Source: Marinibacterium sp.
GTDB taxonomy: Bacteria > Pseudomonadota > Alphaproteobacteria > Rhodobacterales > Rhodobacteraceae
Reading direction: 5' to 3'
Length of the DNA stretch: 64,000 nucleotides
Assembly: GCA_025800215.1 (NCBI GenBank)
Contig: JAOXSC010000022.1
Location: 1-64,000 of the forward strand
Position numbers and translations under genes: made by a program. A model generated the notes under the pieces. It worked only from the letters and a program-made list of their open reading frames with translations. It made no database searches and was not told the origin of the DNA. Each line of letters starts with the position of its first letter. Position 1 is the stretch's first letter. Below, piece by piece: positions 1-7,947 of this stretch.

Positions 1-269
1 GGCCCCGACCGCGACAGCAGCACATAGACGATCAGCCCCACGACAACCGGCGGCAGCCCCATCAAAGCGTTGAGCAGCGCAATGACCCCGCGCCGCCAGC
101 GGAACCGGCGCACCGCCAGAACCGCCGCCAGCGGCAGCGCAATGGCCGAGGCCACCACCAGCGCCGACAGCGTCACCTGCAACGACCGCAGCGTGATTTC
201 CATAAGATCGGGGTTCAGCGACAGCACCAGCATGGCCGCCTGCCAAAGCCCGTTCCACAATTCGCCCAT
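1..269 (-). CDS. tupB: ABC transporter permease, tungstate/molybdate type (TupB-like), 5' part only
   Basis: Only the first 89 residues are in the window; the gene continues past the left edge. The product is an inner-membrane permease: an N-terminal segment beginning MGELWNGLW is followed by a hydrophobic helix (ALVVASAIALPLAAVLAV) and the start of a second one (GLPPVVVGLIVYVLLS). The GLPPVVVGL stretch is typical of the TupB/WtpB/ModB permeases that import tungstate or molybdate. The ATG at 267-269 has an AAAGGAG ribosome site just upstream. No substrate-binding gene lies upstream in this window, so if a TupA partner exists it is elsewhere. Substrate assignment is by resemblance only; a molybdate or other oxyanion permease is possible. 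Confidence 0.7.
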   Translation of the reverse strand, partial: MGELWNGLWQAAMLVLSLNPDLMEITLRSLQVTLSALVVASAIALPLAAVLAVRRFRWRRGVIALLNALMGLPPVVVGLIVYVLLSRSG

Positions 270-320
270 CCGGCCCCGGTCTCCTTTGGTAGGATTGTCA
301 GGTTAAAGATCGCAGGCGCG

Positions 321-361
321 GGCGAAAGTCAAAAAACGCCGGTTTTCCCGGCACTTTCGCC
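321..361. repeat. Nested inverted repeat in the gap between the permease and the riboswitch
   Basis: Outer arms GGCGAAAGT (321-329) and ACTTTCGCC (353-361) are perfect complements and enclose a second hairpin GCCGG/CCGGC (338-342 and 348-352) with a T-rich loop. The 270-590 interval holds no convincing gene. The element lies about 50-90 bases upstream of the minus-strand permease start, so it could be a leader hairpin of that transcript or an operator. Function unknown. Confidence 0.5.
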
Positions 362-590
362 AGGTCCTGCATCCCGTGCGGGCACCGGGCCGCATTTGTC
401 CATGATCCAGGGCCGATCCTGCCCCAACAGGGACAATCTGGCCACGGGGATCACACAGCCCATGGCCCGCAGCAGCGCAGAATTCAGGCGGCCGCCACGG
501 CCTGCTGCATGGCCGCAACGATGGTATTGCACCTGACGCGTCGCGGGTTTTTGGCAGTTGACAGAAATGTGATCTTCACCGAAAAGGCCC

Positions 591-770
591 GTGCTTTGGT
601 CCGGGCGGTGCGCCGTTCGGATAATAGGGAACGGGGTCCGGCGCCTGCGCCAAATCCCCGACTGCCCCCGCAACTGTAGGCGGAGAGCCTTGCCGGATAT
701 TGCCACTGTCCCCGCCGGGGATGGGAAGGCCCGACAAGGCAGCGACCCGCAAGTCAGGAGACCTGCCAAG
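591..770 (+). promoter_or_regulatory. Cobalamin (adenosylcobalamin-class) riboswitch
   Basis: The 5' part carries the hallmark of cobalamin riboswitches: a short variable region, then GCGCCTGCGCCAAATCCC, CGACTGCCCCCGCAACTGTA (about 658-679) and the B12-box area GCCACTGTCC...GGGAAGGC (about 701-730), ending with the GTCAGGAGACCTGCC closing stem (about 753-767). It lies 170 bases upstream of btuB in the same orientation, which is the expected arrangement for B12-repressed TonB receptor operons. A TTGACA hexamer at 558-563 could be the -35 of its promoter; the -10 is not clear. High B12 should lower expression of the whole btuB-cbiZ operon. Confidence 0.93.
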
Positions 771-937
771 GCGATCACCCTGTCCGAACGCGGGGCGCGT
801 TTCGGGTAACGGCACGACCGTAGTGGTGACATTCGTTTCGCCGTCTGCGGGGGTGCGCCTCCAATGACATCCCCATGCCCGGACCCAACCGGGTGATTTC
901 GCGCCTTCGCCATGCCGAAGGCGTCAGGAGGTCTGAC

Positions 938-2812
938 ATGATCAGCACATCGTCCCGCCTGCTGGCCAGCGTTTCGCTTGCCGTCCTTGCCGCAACCCCT
1001 GCCCTGGCGCAGGACACGACCACCGATCTGGGCACCATCGTCGTGTCGGGCGGCTTTACCCCGATCGAAGAAGAAACCTATGGCCGCGCCGCATCGGTGA
1101 TCACATCCGAAGAGATCGAAGCACGCGGCATCAAGACCGTGCAGGACGCCCTGCGCGCGGTGCCCGGCGTGTCGGTGAACGGCTCGGGCGACAGCTTTAC
1201 CCAGGTGCGGATCCGGGGCGGCGAAGGCAACCATACGCTGATCCTGCTGGACGGTGTTCCGATGTCCGCCGGTGACAGCGAATACATCCTGTCGGGCCTG
1301 CAGACCGCCAATATCGAACGCATCGAAGTGCTTCGCGGCCCGCAATCGGTGTTCTACGGGTCGAACGCGTCTTCGGGCGTGGTGAACATCATCACCAAAA
1401 AGGGCGGGCTGGGCCATGAATATGGCGCCACCGTGGAATTCGGCAGCGGCTACAGCGCCAGCGCCCGCTATTCCTATCGCAACGATCGCGGCGGTGTCGC
1501 ACTTGGCCTGAGCCGGCTGGATGATGATGGCTATGACTATTCCGGCAGCGATGGCGAAAAGGACAGCATCAAGCGCGACACGCTGACCCTGACGGGCGAC
1601 TACAAGCTGACCGATGCCTGGAAACTGGGCCTGCTCTATCGCAAGTCCGATGAAACCTACAAATACGACAGCACCAACTTTGCCGCCACCACGCCCGAAG
1701 GCTACGTGGTCGACAACCCGCGCCCCGAAAGCGATCGCGACGAAGAGCTCTATCAGATCTATACCGAGCTGGACACGCTGGACGGGCGTCTACTGCACCG
1801 GCTGAGCTTTGATCAGACCAACAATGACCGCTCGACCAATAACGGCCCCAAAACCAAGGCCGAGCGCAAGCGCGCCCGCTATCTGGCCAGCTTTGGTCTT
1901 GACGGCGCGCCGGCGGGGGACAGCAACCACCTGCTCAACGGGATCCTGGAATGGAACGAAGACAACAGCTCGACCAATCCTGACTATGAGCGTCAGCGCA
2001 ATTCGTATGCGCTGGAATATCGCGGCCAGTTTGATGGCGGCCTGAACCTGCAGGCCGGGCTGCGCTATGACGACAACAAGACGTTCAAGGATGACTTCAC
2101 CTGGACGCTGGCGGGATCCTATGCACTGCAGCCGGGGGTGCGGATGCATGCCTCGGCCGGGACCGGGATCGTCGATCCCAGCTATTTCGAGCTTTTTGCC
2201 AATTCCTTTGGCTATCTGGGCAACCCCAACCTGAAGCCTGAAAAGAACCAGTCGGTCGATCTGGGTGTGGAATTCGAAATGCTGGCCGGGCGTGGTCTGC
2301 TGGATGTGACGGTGTTCTATGATGAGCTGACCGACGAAATCACATCCCGGTTCGACCCCGACCTTGGATCGCTGACCTATTACAACCAGGAAGGTGACAG
2401 CAAACGCAGCGGGATCGAACTGGCGGGCACCTATGCCGCAACCGATATGCTCGATCTGGCGCTGAACTACACCTACCTTGATGCCAAGAACCCCGACGGC
2501 ACCGTCGAAGTGCGCCGCCCGCGCCACGAACTGATGCTGAGCGCGACGCAGCGCTTTCTGGACGGGCGCGGCAGCGTAACGGCAGATCTGCGCTATGTGG
2601 GGGGCAACTATGACACCCAGTTCTTTGGCGCCTTCGAGACCAAGCAATTGTCGGATTTTGCCACTGTCAACCTGTCGGCCCAGTACGAGATCACGCCGGG
2701 CGTGAAGGTGACGGGCCGTGTGGTGAACCTCTTTGATGCCGAATATTCGGATGTCTGGGGCTATGCGACGCGCGGGCAGACCTTCTATGCGGGCCTGTCG
2801 GCATCGTTCTGA
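938..2812 (+). CDS. btuB: TonB-dependent vitamin B12 outer-membrane receptor
   Basis: 624-residue outer-membrane receptor for cobalamin and related corrinoids. Residues 1-25 are a signal peptide ending ALAQ, followed by a TonB-box-like TIVVSGG and a plug domain (GVSVNGSGDSFTQVRIRGG, ILLDGVPM, IEVLRGPQSVFYGSNASSG). The barrel ends in a C-terminal Phe (YAGLSASF), as needed for outer-membrane insertion. I chose the ATG at 938 because TCAGGAGG precedes it and the signal peptide begins there; an upstream in-frame extension to 875 has no ribosome site. The gene is first in the operon under the cobalamin riboswitch and is followed after 3 bases by the periplasmic binding protein. Confidence 0.92.
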   Translation: MISTSSRLLASVSLAVLAATPALAQDTTTDLGTIVVSGGFTPIEEETYGRAASVITSEEIEARGIKTVQDALRAVPGVSVNGSGDSFTQVRIRGGEGNHTLILLDGVPMSAGDSEYILSGLQTANIERIEVLRGPQSVFYGSNASSGVVNIITKKGGLGHEYGATVEFGSGYSASARYSYRNDRGGVALGLSRLDDDGYDYSGSDGEKDSIKRDTLTLTGDYKLTDAWKLGLLYRKSDETYKYDSTNFAATTPEGYVVDNPRPESDRDEELYQIYTELDTLDGRLLHRLSFDQTNNDRSTNNGPKTKAERKRARYLASFGLDGAPAGDSNHLLNGILEWNEDNSSTNPDYERQRNSYALEYRGQFDGGLNLQAGLRYDDNKTFKDDFTWTLAGSYALQPGVRMHASAGTGIVDPSYFELFANSFGYLGNPNLKPEKNQSVDLGVEFEMLAGRGLLDVTVFYDELTDEITSRFDPDLGSLTYYNQEGDSKRSGIELAGTYAATDMLDLALNYTYLDAKNPDGTVEVRRPRHELMLSATQRFLDGRGSVTADLRYVGGNYDTQFFGAFETKQLSDFATVNLSAQYEITPGVKVTGRVVNLFDAEYSDVWGYATRGQTFYAGLSASF

Positions 2813-2815
2813 CCC

Positions 2816-3691
2816 ATGTGGCGCCACATCGCATCACCGGGTCTGATCGGGCTTCTGATCGGAATCCTTTCGGGGGCCGCAGCCGCGGCACCCGATACTG
2901 CACCCCGCCCAACCCGCGTGGTGTCGATGAATGTGTGTACCGATCAGCTGGCCCTGATGCTTGCGGCACCGGGCCAGCTGTTGTCCGTGTCCTATCTGGC
3001 ACGTGACGCCCGCATCTCGTCCATGGTCGATGCCGCGCACAAGGTCGGCGTCAATCACGGGCGGGCCGAAGAAATCTATCTGCAGGATCCCGATCTGGTG
3101 ATCGCCGGGCGGTTTTCCACCCAGGCCACCGTCGCGATGCTGGTCCGGCTGGGTGTTCCGGTGGTGGTGATCGAGCCCGCCCGTTCGCTTGACGACGTGC
3201 GCGCGCGCATCCTGCAGATGGGCGAGATCCTGGGCCGCACCGCCGCTGCAAAAACGCTGCTGGCCGAATATGACGCGGGGCTTGCCGCCCTTGCCACCAA
3301 TGCCGCAGATGCCGCGCCGGGCGATGGCCCCCGCGCCGCGATCTATTCCGCGCGCGGCTGGACCCAGGGCGACGCATCGCTGTCGGGCCAGATCCTTCGG
3401 GCCGCAGGGCTGCGCAACATCGCAGGCGAACTGGGCCTCGACACCGGCGGGCGGCTGGCGCTGGAACAGCTGGCGCTGCAGGCCCCAGATCTGCTGATCA
3501 CCCCACAGCCCTATCCCGGCCACAGCCAGGCCGAAGAGATCCTGGATCATCCCGCCGTCACGGCCCTGCGCGCCAGCGCCGGGCAGGCGCTGATGTCGGA
3601 TCGCGACTGGGTCTGTGGCACACCTTACGTGCTGCGCGCCATCGACGCGCTGACAACCGCGCGCCGCACCTGGCAGGAGGACCACAAATGA
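2816..3691 (+). CDS. btuF: Periplasmic cobalamin-binding protein
   Basis: 291-residue substrate-binding protein of the class III (FepB/BtuF) type. A hydrophobic signal segment (about 8-25) ends in AAAAAPD. Typical fold markers are RVVSMNVCTDQLALML near the N terminus, a central DPDLVIAGRF, and a long linker helix (LDDVRARILQMGEILGR). The start follows the btuB stop by 3 bases with no separate ribosome site, indicating translational coupling. Its last 4 bases overlap btuC (ATGA). In this context the ligand is a corrinoid rather than ferric siderophore; that is inferred from the riboswitch and btuB. Confidence 0.85.
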   Translation: MWRHIASPGLIGLLIGILSGAAAAAPDTAPRPTRVVSMNVCTDQLALMLAAPGQLLSVSYLARDARISSMVDAAHKVGVNHGRAEEIYLQDPDLVIAGRFSTQATVAMLVRLGVPVVVIEPARSLDDVRARILQMGEILGRTAAAKTLLAEYDAGLAALATNAADAAPGDGPRAAIYSARGWTQGDASLSGQILRAAGLRNIAGELGLDTGGRLALEQLALQAPDLLITPQPYPGHSQAEEILDHPAVTALRASAGQALMSDRDWVCGTPYVLRAIDALTTARRTWQEDHK

Positions 3692-4671
3692 AGCTGCTGA
3701 TGCCCGTGCTCGCGCTCTGCGTCCTGGTCCTGTTCGGCGTGTCCCTGGTGCTGGGCCCCGCAGATGTGCCCGTGGGCGACAGCCTGACGGCACTGGTGTC
3801 GGATGACTATGGCCCGCTGACGCTGGTGATGCGTGAAATCCGCCTGCCGCGCGCGCTGCTGGCCATCGTGATCGGTGGCGGGCTGGGGATGGCGGGTGCG
3901 GCGATGCAGGGGTATCTGCGCAACCCGCTGGCCGAACCCGGCCTGATCGGTGTGTCGGGGTCGGCCGCCCTGGGTGCGGTGCTGGCGTTGCATACCGGGC
4001 TGGCGGCCAGTTCGGTCTTTGGCCTGCCGGCGGCCGCGCTGGCCGGGGCGGTGATCGGCGTGGGGCTGGTGATGCTGCTGGCCGGGCCGCGCGGGGGATC
4101 GCTGACGCTGATCCTTGCGGGCATCGCGATCTCGGCCTTTGCCGGGGCGCTGACATCACTGGTGCTGAACCTGTCGCCCAACCCGTTTGCGGCCAATGAA
4201 ATCGTGTTCTGGATGATGGGATCGCTGGCGGATCGTTCGATGCTGCATCTGTGGCTGGCCCTGCCCTTTGTGGCGGCAGGGGCCGCGCTGATGGCGCTGA
4301 CGGCGCGCGGCCTTGACGCGCTGACACTGGGCGAAGACGCCGCCGAAACCATGGGCATCAATCTGCGCGAGTTGCGGCTGATGCTGGTGATCGGCACCGC
4401 CGCCATCGTCGGCGGAGGCACGGCAGTCGCCGGGGCCATCGGTTTTGTCGGGCTGGTGGTGCCGCATATCCTGCGCCCGCTGGTGCAGGGCAGCCCATCA
4501 CGGCTGTTGTTTGCCTCGGCGCTTGGCGGGGCGGTGATGCTGCAGCTGGCCGATATCAGCGTGCGGCTTATCCTGCCGGCACGCGATCTCAAGCTGGGCG
4601 TGATCACCGCGCTGATCGGTGCGCCGCTGTTTCTTCATCTGATCTACAAGACCCGCAAGGAGCAGCCATGA
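3688..4671 (+). CDS. btuC: Cobalamin ABC transporter permease
   Basis: 327-residue FecCD-family permease with about ten hydrophobic segments. The family signature is visible as REIRLPRALLAIVIGGGLGMAG followed by MQGYLRNPLAEPGLIGVSGS. A conserved GAIGFVGLVVPHILR stretch, near residue 250, matches the cytoplasmic loop region that couples to the ATPase. It overlaps btuF by four bases at its start and btuD by four bases at its end (ATGA on both sides), so the importer subunits are translated as a coupled set. Confidence 0.88.
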   Translation: MKLLMPVLALCVLVLFGVSLVLGPADVPVGDSLTALVSDDYGPLTLVMREIRLPRALLAIVIGGGLGMAGAAMQGYLRNPLAEPGLIGVSGSAALGAVLALHTGLAASSVFGLPAAALAGAVIGVGLVMLLAGPRGGSLTLILAGIAISAFAGALTSLVLNLSPNPFAANEIVFWMMGSLADRSMLHLWLALPFVAAGAALMALTARGLDALTLGEDAAETMGINLRELRLMLVIGTAAIVGGGTAVAGAIGFVGLVVPHILRPLVQGSPSRLLFASALGGAVMLQLADISVRLILPARDLKLGVITALIGAPLFLHLIYKTRKEQP

Positions 4672-5426
4672 CCACGCTTGTGCTGGACAATCTGGGCGTG
4701 CGCCTGCGCGGGCGGGTGGTCTTCGACGCGGTGTCGCTGCGCGCCCAACCGGGCGAGCTGATCGGCCTGATCGGCCCCAATGGCGCGGGCAAGACCAGCC
4801 TGATGCGCGCAGCCCTTGGGTTGATCCCCTGCACCGGGCAATCGTCGCTGGCCGATCTTGCGCCGCGTGCGCGGGCCCGCGCCGTCGCCTGGATGCCGCA
4901 ATCGCGCGAAATCGCCTGGCCGGTTCCGGTCGAACGTCTGGTGGCGCTTGGCCGTCTGCCGCATCTGCCCGCGGGGCGGAGCATCCCGGCGGCGGATCAG
5001 GCGCATATTGATCGCGCCATTTCCCGACTGGGGCTTGACCGGCTGCGCCATCGCGCGGCCTCGCGCCTGTCGGGGGGTGAGCAGGCGCGCGCGCTGATCG
5101 CGCGGGCGCTCGCACAGGACACGCCGATCCTGATGGCCGATGAACCGATTGCCGGTCTCGACCCGGTGCACCAGATTTCCACGATGTCGCTGTTTCGCGA
5201 TCTGGCCGATGACGGCCACACGGTCATGGTGTCGATCCACGATCTGGGGCTTGCAGCCCGTCACTGCACCCGGATCATCCTGCTGGCCGAAGGCGGCGTG
5301 ATGGCCGATGGCCCCCCGCGCGAGGTGCTGTCGCCCGCGCGGATGGCGCGGGCCTTCGGGATCTCGGTCTGGCACGAAGACACCGATCACGGCCCGGTCT
5401 TTCAACCGCTCGACGTTGTCTCATGA
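4668..5426 (+). CDS. btuD: Cobalamin ABC transporter ATP-binding protein
   Basis: 252-residue ABC ATPase. Walker A is GPNGAGKTS (about 36-44), the ABC signature is LSGGEQAR (about 138-145), Walker B is ILMADEPIAGLDP, and the switch His is in VSIHDLGLAARHC. The protein energises the BtuC permease in the inner membrane. ATGA overlaps link it to btuC and cbiZ. The length is normal for the family. Confidence 0.88.
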   Translation: MTTLVLDNLGVRLRGRVVFDAVSLRAQPGELIGLIGPNGAGKTSLMRAALGLIPCTGQSSLADLAPRARARAVAWMPQSREIAWPVPVERLVALGRLPHLPAGRSIPAADQAHIDRAISRLGLDRLRHRAASRLSGGEQARALIARALAQDTPILMADEPIAGLDPVHQISTMSLFRDLADDGHTVMVSIHDLGLAARHCTRIILLAEGGVMADGPPREVLSPARMARAFGISVWHEDTDHGPVFQPLDVVS

Positions 5427-6079
5427 CGCGGGTCACGCTGGATGCGCCCTGGCTAAGCTTTGAGCTTGGCAAGCCGATGCAGGTGCTCAGCTGGTCGGTG
5501 AACCGCCCCGGTTTCACCATCGCCAGCCGCATCCTCTGGCGCGAGGTGCGCAATGCCGATCTGCCGCCGGATCTGGATCTGACAGCCTGGGTGGATGACC
5601 TTCTGGGCGCGCGCGGCGCGACCGATGCGGTGCTGCTGCTGACCTCGCGCCGGATTGCGGCCTTCGAACAGGCACAGGCCACCGCAGGCAGCGCAACCGC
5701 CAGGGCGGTTGCCACCGTCGGGCTGTCCAATGCCGAGCGGGTCGGCCACCGGGTCGATTATTCGGCGCGCAGCTGGGGCACGGTCAATGTGGCCGTGCAG
5801 GTGGACACCGGGCTGAGCGAGACCGGCCTCATCGAAGCGATGAGCATCGCCGTTCAGGCGCGCACCACCGCCATCATCGACGCGGGCGTGCAGCTTGAAA
5901 CCGGCGCCGCGACCGGCACCGGCACCGATTGCCTGGCCATCGCCGCCCCCAAGGGCGTCACGGATTTTGCCGGGCTGCATACCGACACCGGCGAGGCGAT
6001 CGGCCGCGCCGTTTATGACAGTGTTCACGCCGGAGCCATTGCCTGGATCCGGGATAACAGGGAGCGGACACATGCTTGA
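5423..6079 (+). CDS. cbiZ: Adenosylcobinamide amidohydrolase
   Basis: 218-residue CbiZ. The enzyme removes the lower-ligand-bearing part of corrinoids to give adenosylcobyric acid, allowing salvage of cobinamide and of cobamides with unwanted lower ligands. Recognisable family features are TVGLSNAERVG, the long central TVNVAVQVDTGLSETGLIEAM, and the C-terminal ATGTGTDCLAIAAP followed by GLHTDTGEAIGRAVYDSV. It is translationally coupled to btuD (ATGA) and overlaps the next gene by 8 bases. Placement in a B12 import operon points to remodelling of imported corrinoids. Confidence 0.85.
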   Translation: MTRVTLDAPWLSFELGKPMQVLSWSVNRPGFTIASRILWREVRNADLPPDLDLTAWVDDLLGARGATDAVLLLTSRRIAAFEQAQATAGSATARAVATVGLSNAERVGHRVDYSARSWGTVNVAVQVDTGLSETGLIEAMSIAVQARTTAIIDAGVQLETGAATGTGTDCLAIAAPKGVTDFAGLHTDTGEAIGRAVYDSVHAGAIAWIRDNRERTHA

Positions 6080-7073
6080 TCTGACCGAAGTGCTCAAGGC
6101 AGCGCTGTGCAACGAAGACACCGGCTGGAACATGGGATCTTTCGGCGCCATTGCCGAATTCCACCACGTGGCGGGTGATCCGGCGCCGGATGCACAGGAC
6201 GGGCTGATGCAGGTCACCAGCCGCGGCGGCGTGCGCATAGACCGGACCGACGGGGTGACGCCCGTCGCCTACGAAACGCTCAGCCCCAGACCGCATCGCT
6301 GGACGCAGGCGGTTGCGCTCTGCCTGCCGCGTGATGACGCGCGCATGGCCGGTCGCACCACCCTGACCGAGCTTGGCCCCGATCACGCCGCAATCCGCAG
6401 CCAGGACCGCGACGCCGTGCTGTTCGACATGGGGCTTGGCCAGCATCAGGTCGATTTCTGCATCCGCACCGCCGATCCCGACCTGCTTGGCATCCTGCGC
6501 GCAGAAGCCGGGCGGTCGCTCTTTGATCATGGCAACCCGGCCATGCCCGCCATCCTGTCGGCCCATCCCCATCGCGTGGCGCTGACCCGGCTGGGCCGGG
6601 TCGAAGTCTACCAGATGATCGGCGGGCCCGACACCGGCGGCACATCTCCTGAAGGCCCCCACACCCATGTGTTGCCCAAGCTGCTGCGCGCCGGGCGAAC
6701 CCATTCGGCCAATGCTCCGATCCCCGACGGGCTTGTGCCGTGCTGCAACCTGCATCCCGAAAACCCGGTGATCGGCCGTCTGGGCGAAGACAAGCCACTG
6801 GTGCGCGATGCCTATGACCAGTTTCAGACGCTGCTGTCTGCCTGGGGCCCGGCGGACTACATGTCCGGCAAGGGCGCGGCATGGGCGCTGCTGGACCAGG
6901 GCGTGACCGCCGCCGACGCGCAGGAACCCGACAGCCGCACCGGCCGCGCAGGCTGGCGCAATGCCATCCGGCAATGGCGTGTCCTGAATGGCGACAGCGC
7001 GCTGATTGCAGACTGGGCGCAGGTCTTTGACCGCGACCCGGCCGCCACCGAAGACGAAAACCCCGGCCACTGA
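6072..7073 (+). CDS. Conserved protein of unknown function, last gene of the B12 operon
   Basis: 333 residues, no signal peptide and no membrane segment. I do not recognise a named family with confidence. Visible features are an N-terminal [14 protein letters not shown], a His-rich central stretch ([13 protein letters not shown]), a CC pair in [12 protein letters not shown], and a Gly/Trp-containing region [16 protein letters not shown]. The ATG at 6072 lies inside the end of cbiZ, 8 bases before its stop, so the two are co-translated. That coupling suggests a role in corrinoid salvage, perhaps binding, delivery or modification, but the sequence itself does not show an activity. A strong hairpin follows the stop. 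Confidence 0.75.
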   Translation: MLDLTEVLKAALCNEDTGWNMGSFGAIAEFHHVAGDPAPDAQDGLMQVTSRGGVRIDRTDGVTPVAYETLSPRPHRWTQAVALCLPRDDARMAGRTTLTELGPDHAAIRSQDRDAVLFDMGLGQHQVDFCIRTADPDLLGILRAEAGRSLFDHGNPAMPAILSAHPHRVALTRLGRVEVYQMIGGPDTGGTSPEGPHTHVLPKLLRAGRTHSANAPIPDGLVPCCNLHPENPVIGRLGEDKPLVRDAYDQFQTLLSAWGPADYMSGKGAAWALLDQGVTAADAQEPDSRTGRAGWRNAIRQWRVLNGDSALIADWAQVFDRDPAATEDENPGH

Positions 7074-7084
7074 TCCGCGACCCG

Positions 7085-7113
7085 GATGCGGGCCTGTCAG
7101 GCCGGCCCGCATC
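7085..7113 (+). terminator. Hairpin terminator of the B12 operon
   Basis: GATGCGGGCC (7085-7094) and GGCCCGCATC (7104-7113) form a perfect 10-bp stem with a 9-base loop, 11 bases after the stop of the last operon gene. The U-run is short (ATT), so termination efficiency is uncertain. Confidence 0.6.
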
Positions 7114-7218
7114 ATTGCGTCGCACCGGGTGCGCTGGACACCGTCAGGCCAGAGGCCTAGACCCGCCCACATCAGAGCAAGGCCCCCGATCCCAGCCAGC
7201 AGTCTTTTGGAGGATCGG

Positions 7219-7725
7219 ATGATCAATACCCCCACCCGCCGCAGCGTTCTGGCCCTGTCGGCCGCACTTGTCGCCCTGATGGCAGCCCCCGCATTTGCAC
7301 AGGACGCGCAGACCCATGTGGTCCAGATGCTCAACAAACATCCCGAAGACAAGAAACAGCGCATGGTGTTCCACCCGCGCGTGATCAAGATCGCGCCCGG
7401 CGACACGGTGGTGTTCGAATCCACCGACAAGGGCCACAACAGCCAGTCGATCAAGGGCATGATCCCCGACGGGGCCGAGCCCTGGAACAGCAAGATCAAC
7501 ACGGATGTGGAAATCACCTTCGATCAGCCCGGCGTCTACGGCTATCGCTGCACACCGCATGCCGCGATGGGCATGGTCGGCCTGGTGATCGTTGAAGGCG
7601 ACGGCATGCTCGACAATCTTGATGCGGCCAAATCGGTCAAACAGCGTGGCCGCTCCAAAGCCGCCTTCGAAGAGATCTGGCAAGAGGCCGACGACGCAGG
7701 TTTCCTTTCCGATAGCGCGTCCTGA
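7219..7725 (+). CDS. Pseudoazurin (type I blue copper protein)
   Basis: 168-residue periplasmic cupredoxin. A signal peptide ([22 protein letters not shown]) covers about residues 5-27. The copper ligands are visible as the His in KGHNSQS and the Cys, His and Met of the C-TPH-AAMGM motif (Cys, His at +3, Met at +8), the pseudoazurin spacing. The AGGAGGAT-like site (TGGAGGATCGG) precedes the ATG at 7219. Pseudoazurins usually carry electrons to copper nitrite reductase or nitrous oxide reductase; neither is in this window. The C-terminal tail (about 30 residues after the core) is longer than in some family members. Confidence 0.9.
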   Translation: MINTPTRRSVLALSAALVALMAAPAFAQDAQTHVVQMLNKHPEDKKQRMVFHPRVIKIAPGDTVVFESTDKGHNSQSIKGMIPDGAEPWNSKINTDVEITFDQPGVYGYRCTPHAAMGMVGLVIVEGDGMLDNLDAAKSVKQRGRSKAAFEEIWQEADDAGFLSDSAS

Positions 7726-7746
7726 TCGGTCTTGATCATCAAACCT

Positions 7747-7777
7747 GCCGGGCCATTGCAAAGCGCAAAGGCCCGGC
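7747..7777 (+). terminator. Hairpin after pseudoazurin
   Basis: GCCGGGCC (7747-7754) and GGCCCGGC (7770-7777) pair perfectly around a 15-base loop, 21 bases after the pseudoazurin stop. It is followed at once by a second inverted repeat, CGTGGC (7778-7783) and GCCACG (7795-7800), with the palindrome GTGACGTCAC at its centre. The first hairpin is a likely terminator; the second may be an operator or part of the same structure. Confidence 0.5.
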
Positions 7778-7800
7778 CGTGGCGTGACGTCACTGCCACG

Positions 7801-7868
7801 CTGATTGCGCGGTCCGCTGATTTGCGATACACGATCCCGACCAGCTAGGGATTGCTCCGCGCAATCAG
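7801..7868 (+). repeat. Long-range inverted repeat in the leader of the glutamate-synthase-like gene
   Basis: CTGATTGCGCGG (7801-7812) is exactly complementary to CCGCGCAATCAG (7857-7868), with 44 bases between. If transcribed it would form a 12-bp stem closing a large loop about 80 bases before the start codon. A 12-bp perfect match at this spacing is unlikely by chance in a 100-base interval. It may be a structured leader RNA or a pair of regulator half-sites. Confidence 0.5.
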
Positions 7869-7906
7869 GCCAGATCCTCCGAATTTTTCCGTATCCCAGA
7901 ACCCGG

Positions 7907-7922
7907 CATTGCCTTGGCAATG
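7907..7922 (+). promoter_or_regulatory. 16-bp palindrome just upstream of the ribosome site
   Basis: CATTGCC-TT-GGCAATG is a perfect inverted repeat that ends 12 bases before the GAGGAG ribosome site of the next gene. It could be an operator for a dimeric regulator or a small hairpin controlling translation. No known consensus is claimed. Confidence 0.45.
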
Positions 7923-7947
7923 GTCCGGCTTGTCGAGGAGTGCCTTC

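Noticed and set aside
303-518. Short minus-strand frame in the gap before the riboswitch
   Set aside because: No ribosome site, composition like random high-GC sequence, and the interval contains a hairpin element instead.
7784-7793. GTGACGTCAC palindrome as a possible parS or cAMP-type site
   Set aside because: It differs from the GTTCACAGCTGTGAAC sites near repC and sits in the centre of a larger imperfect repeat after a terminator; no independent support for a specific regulator.
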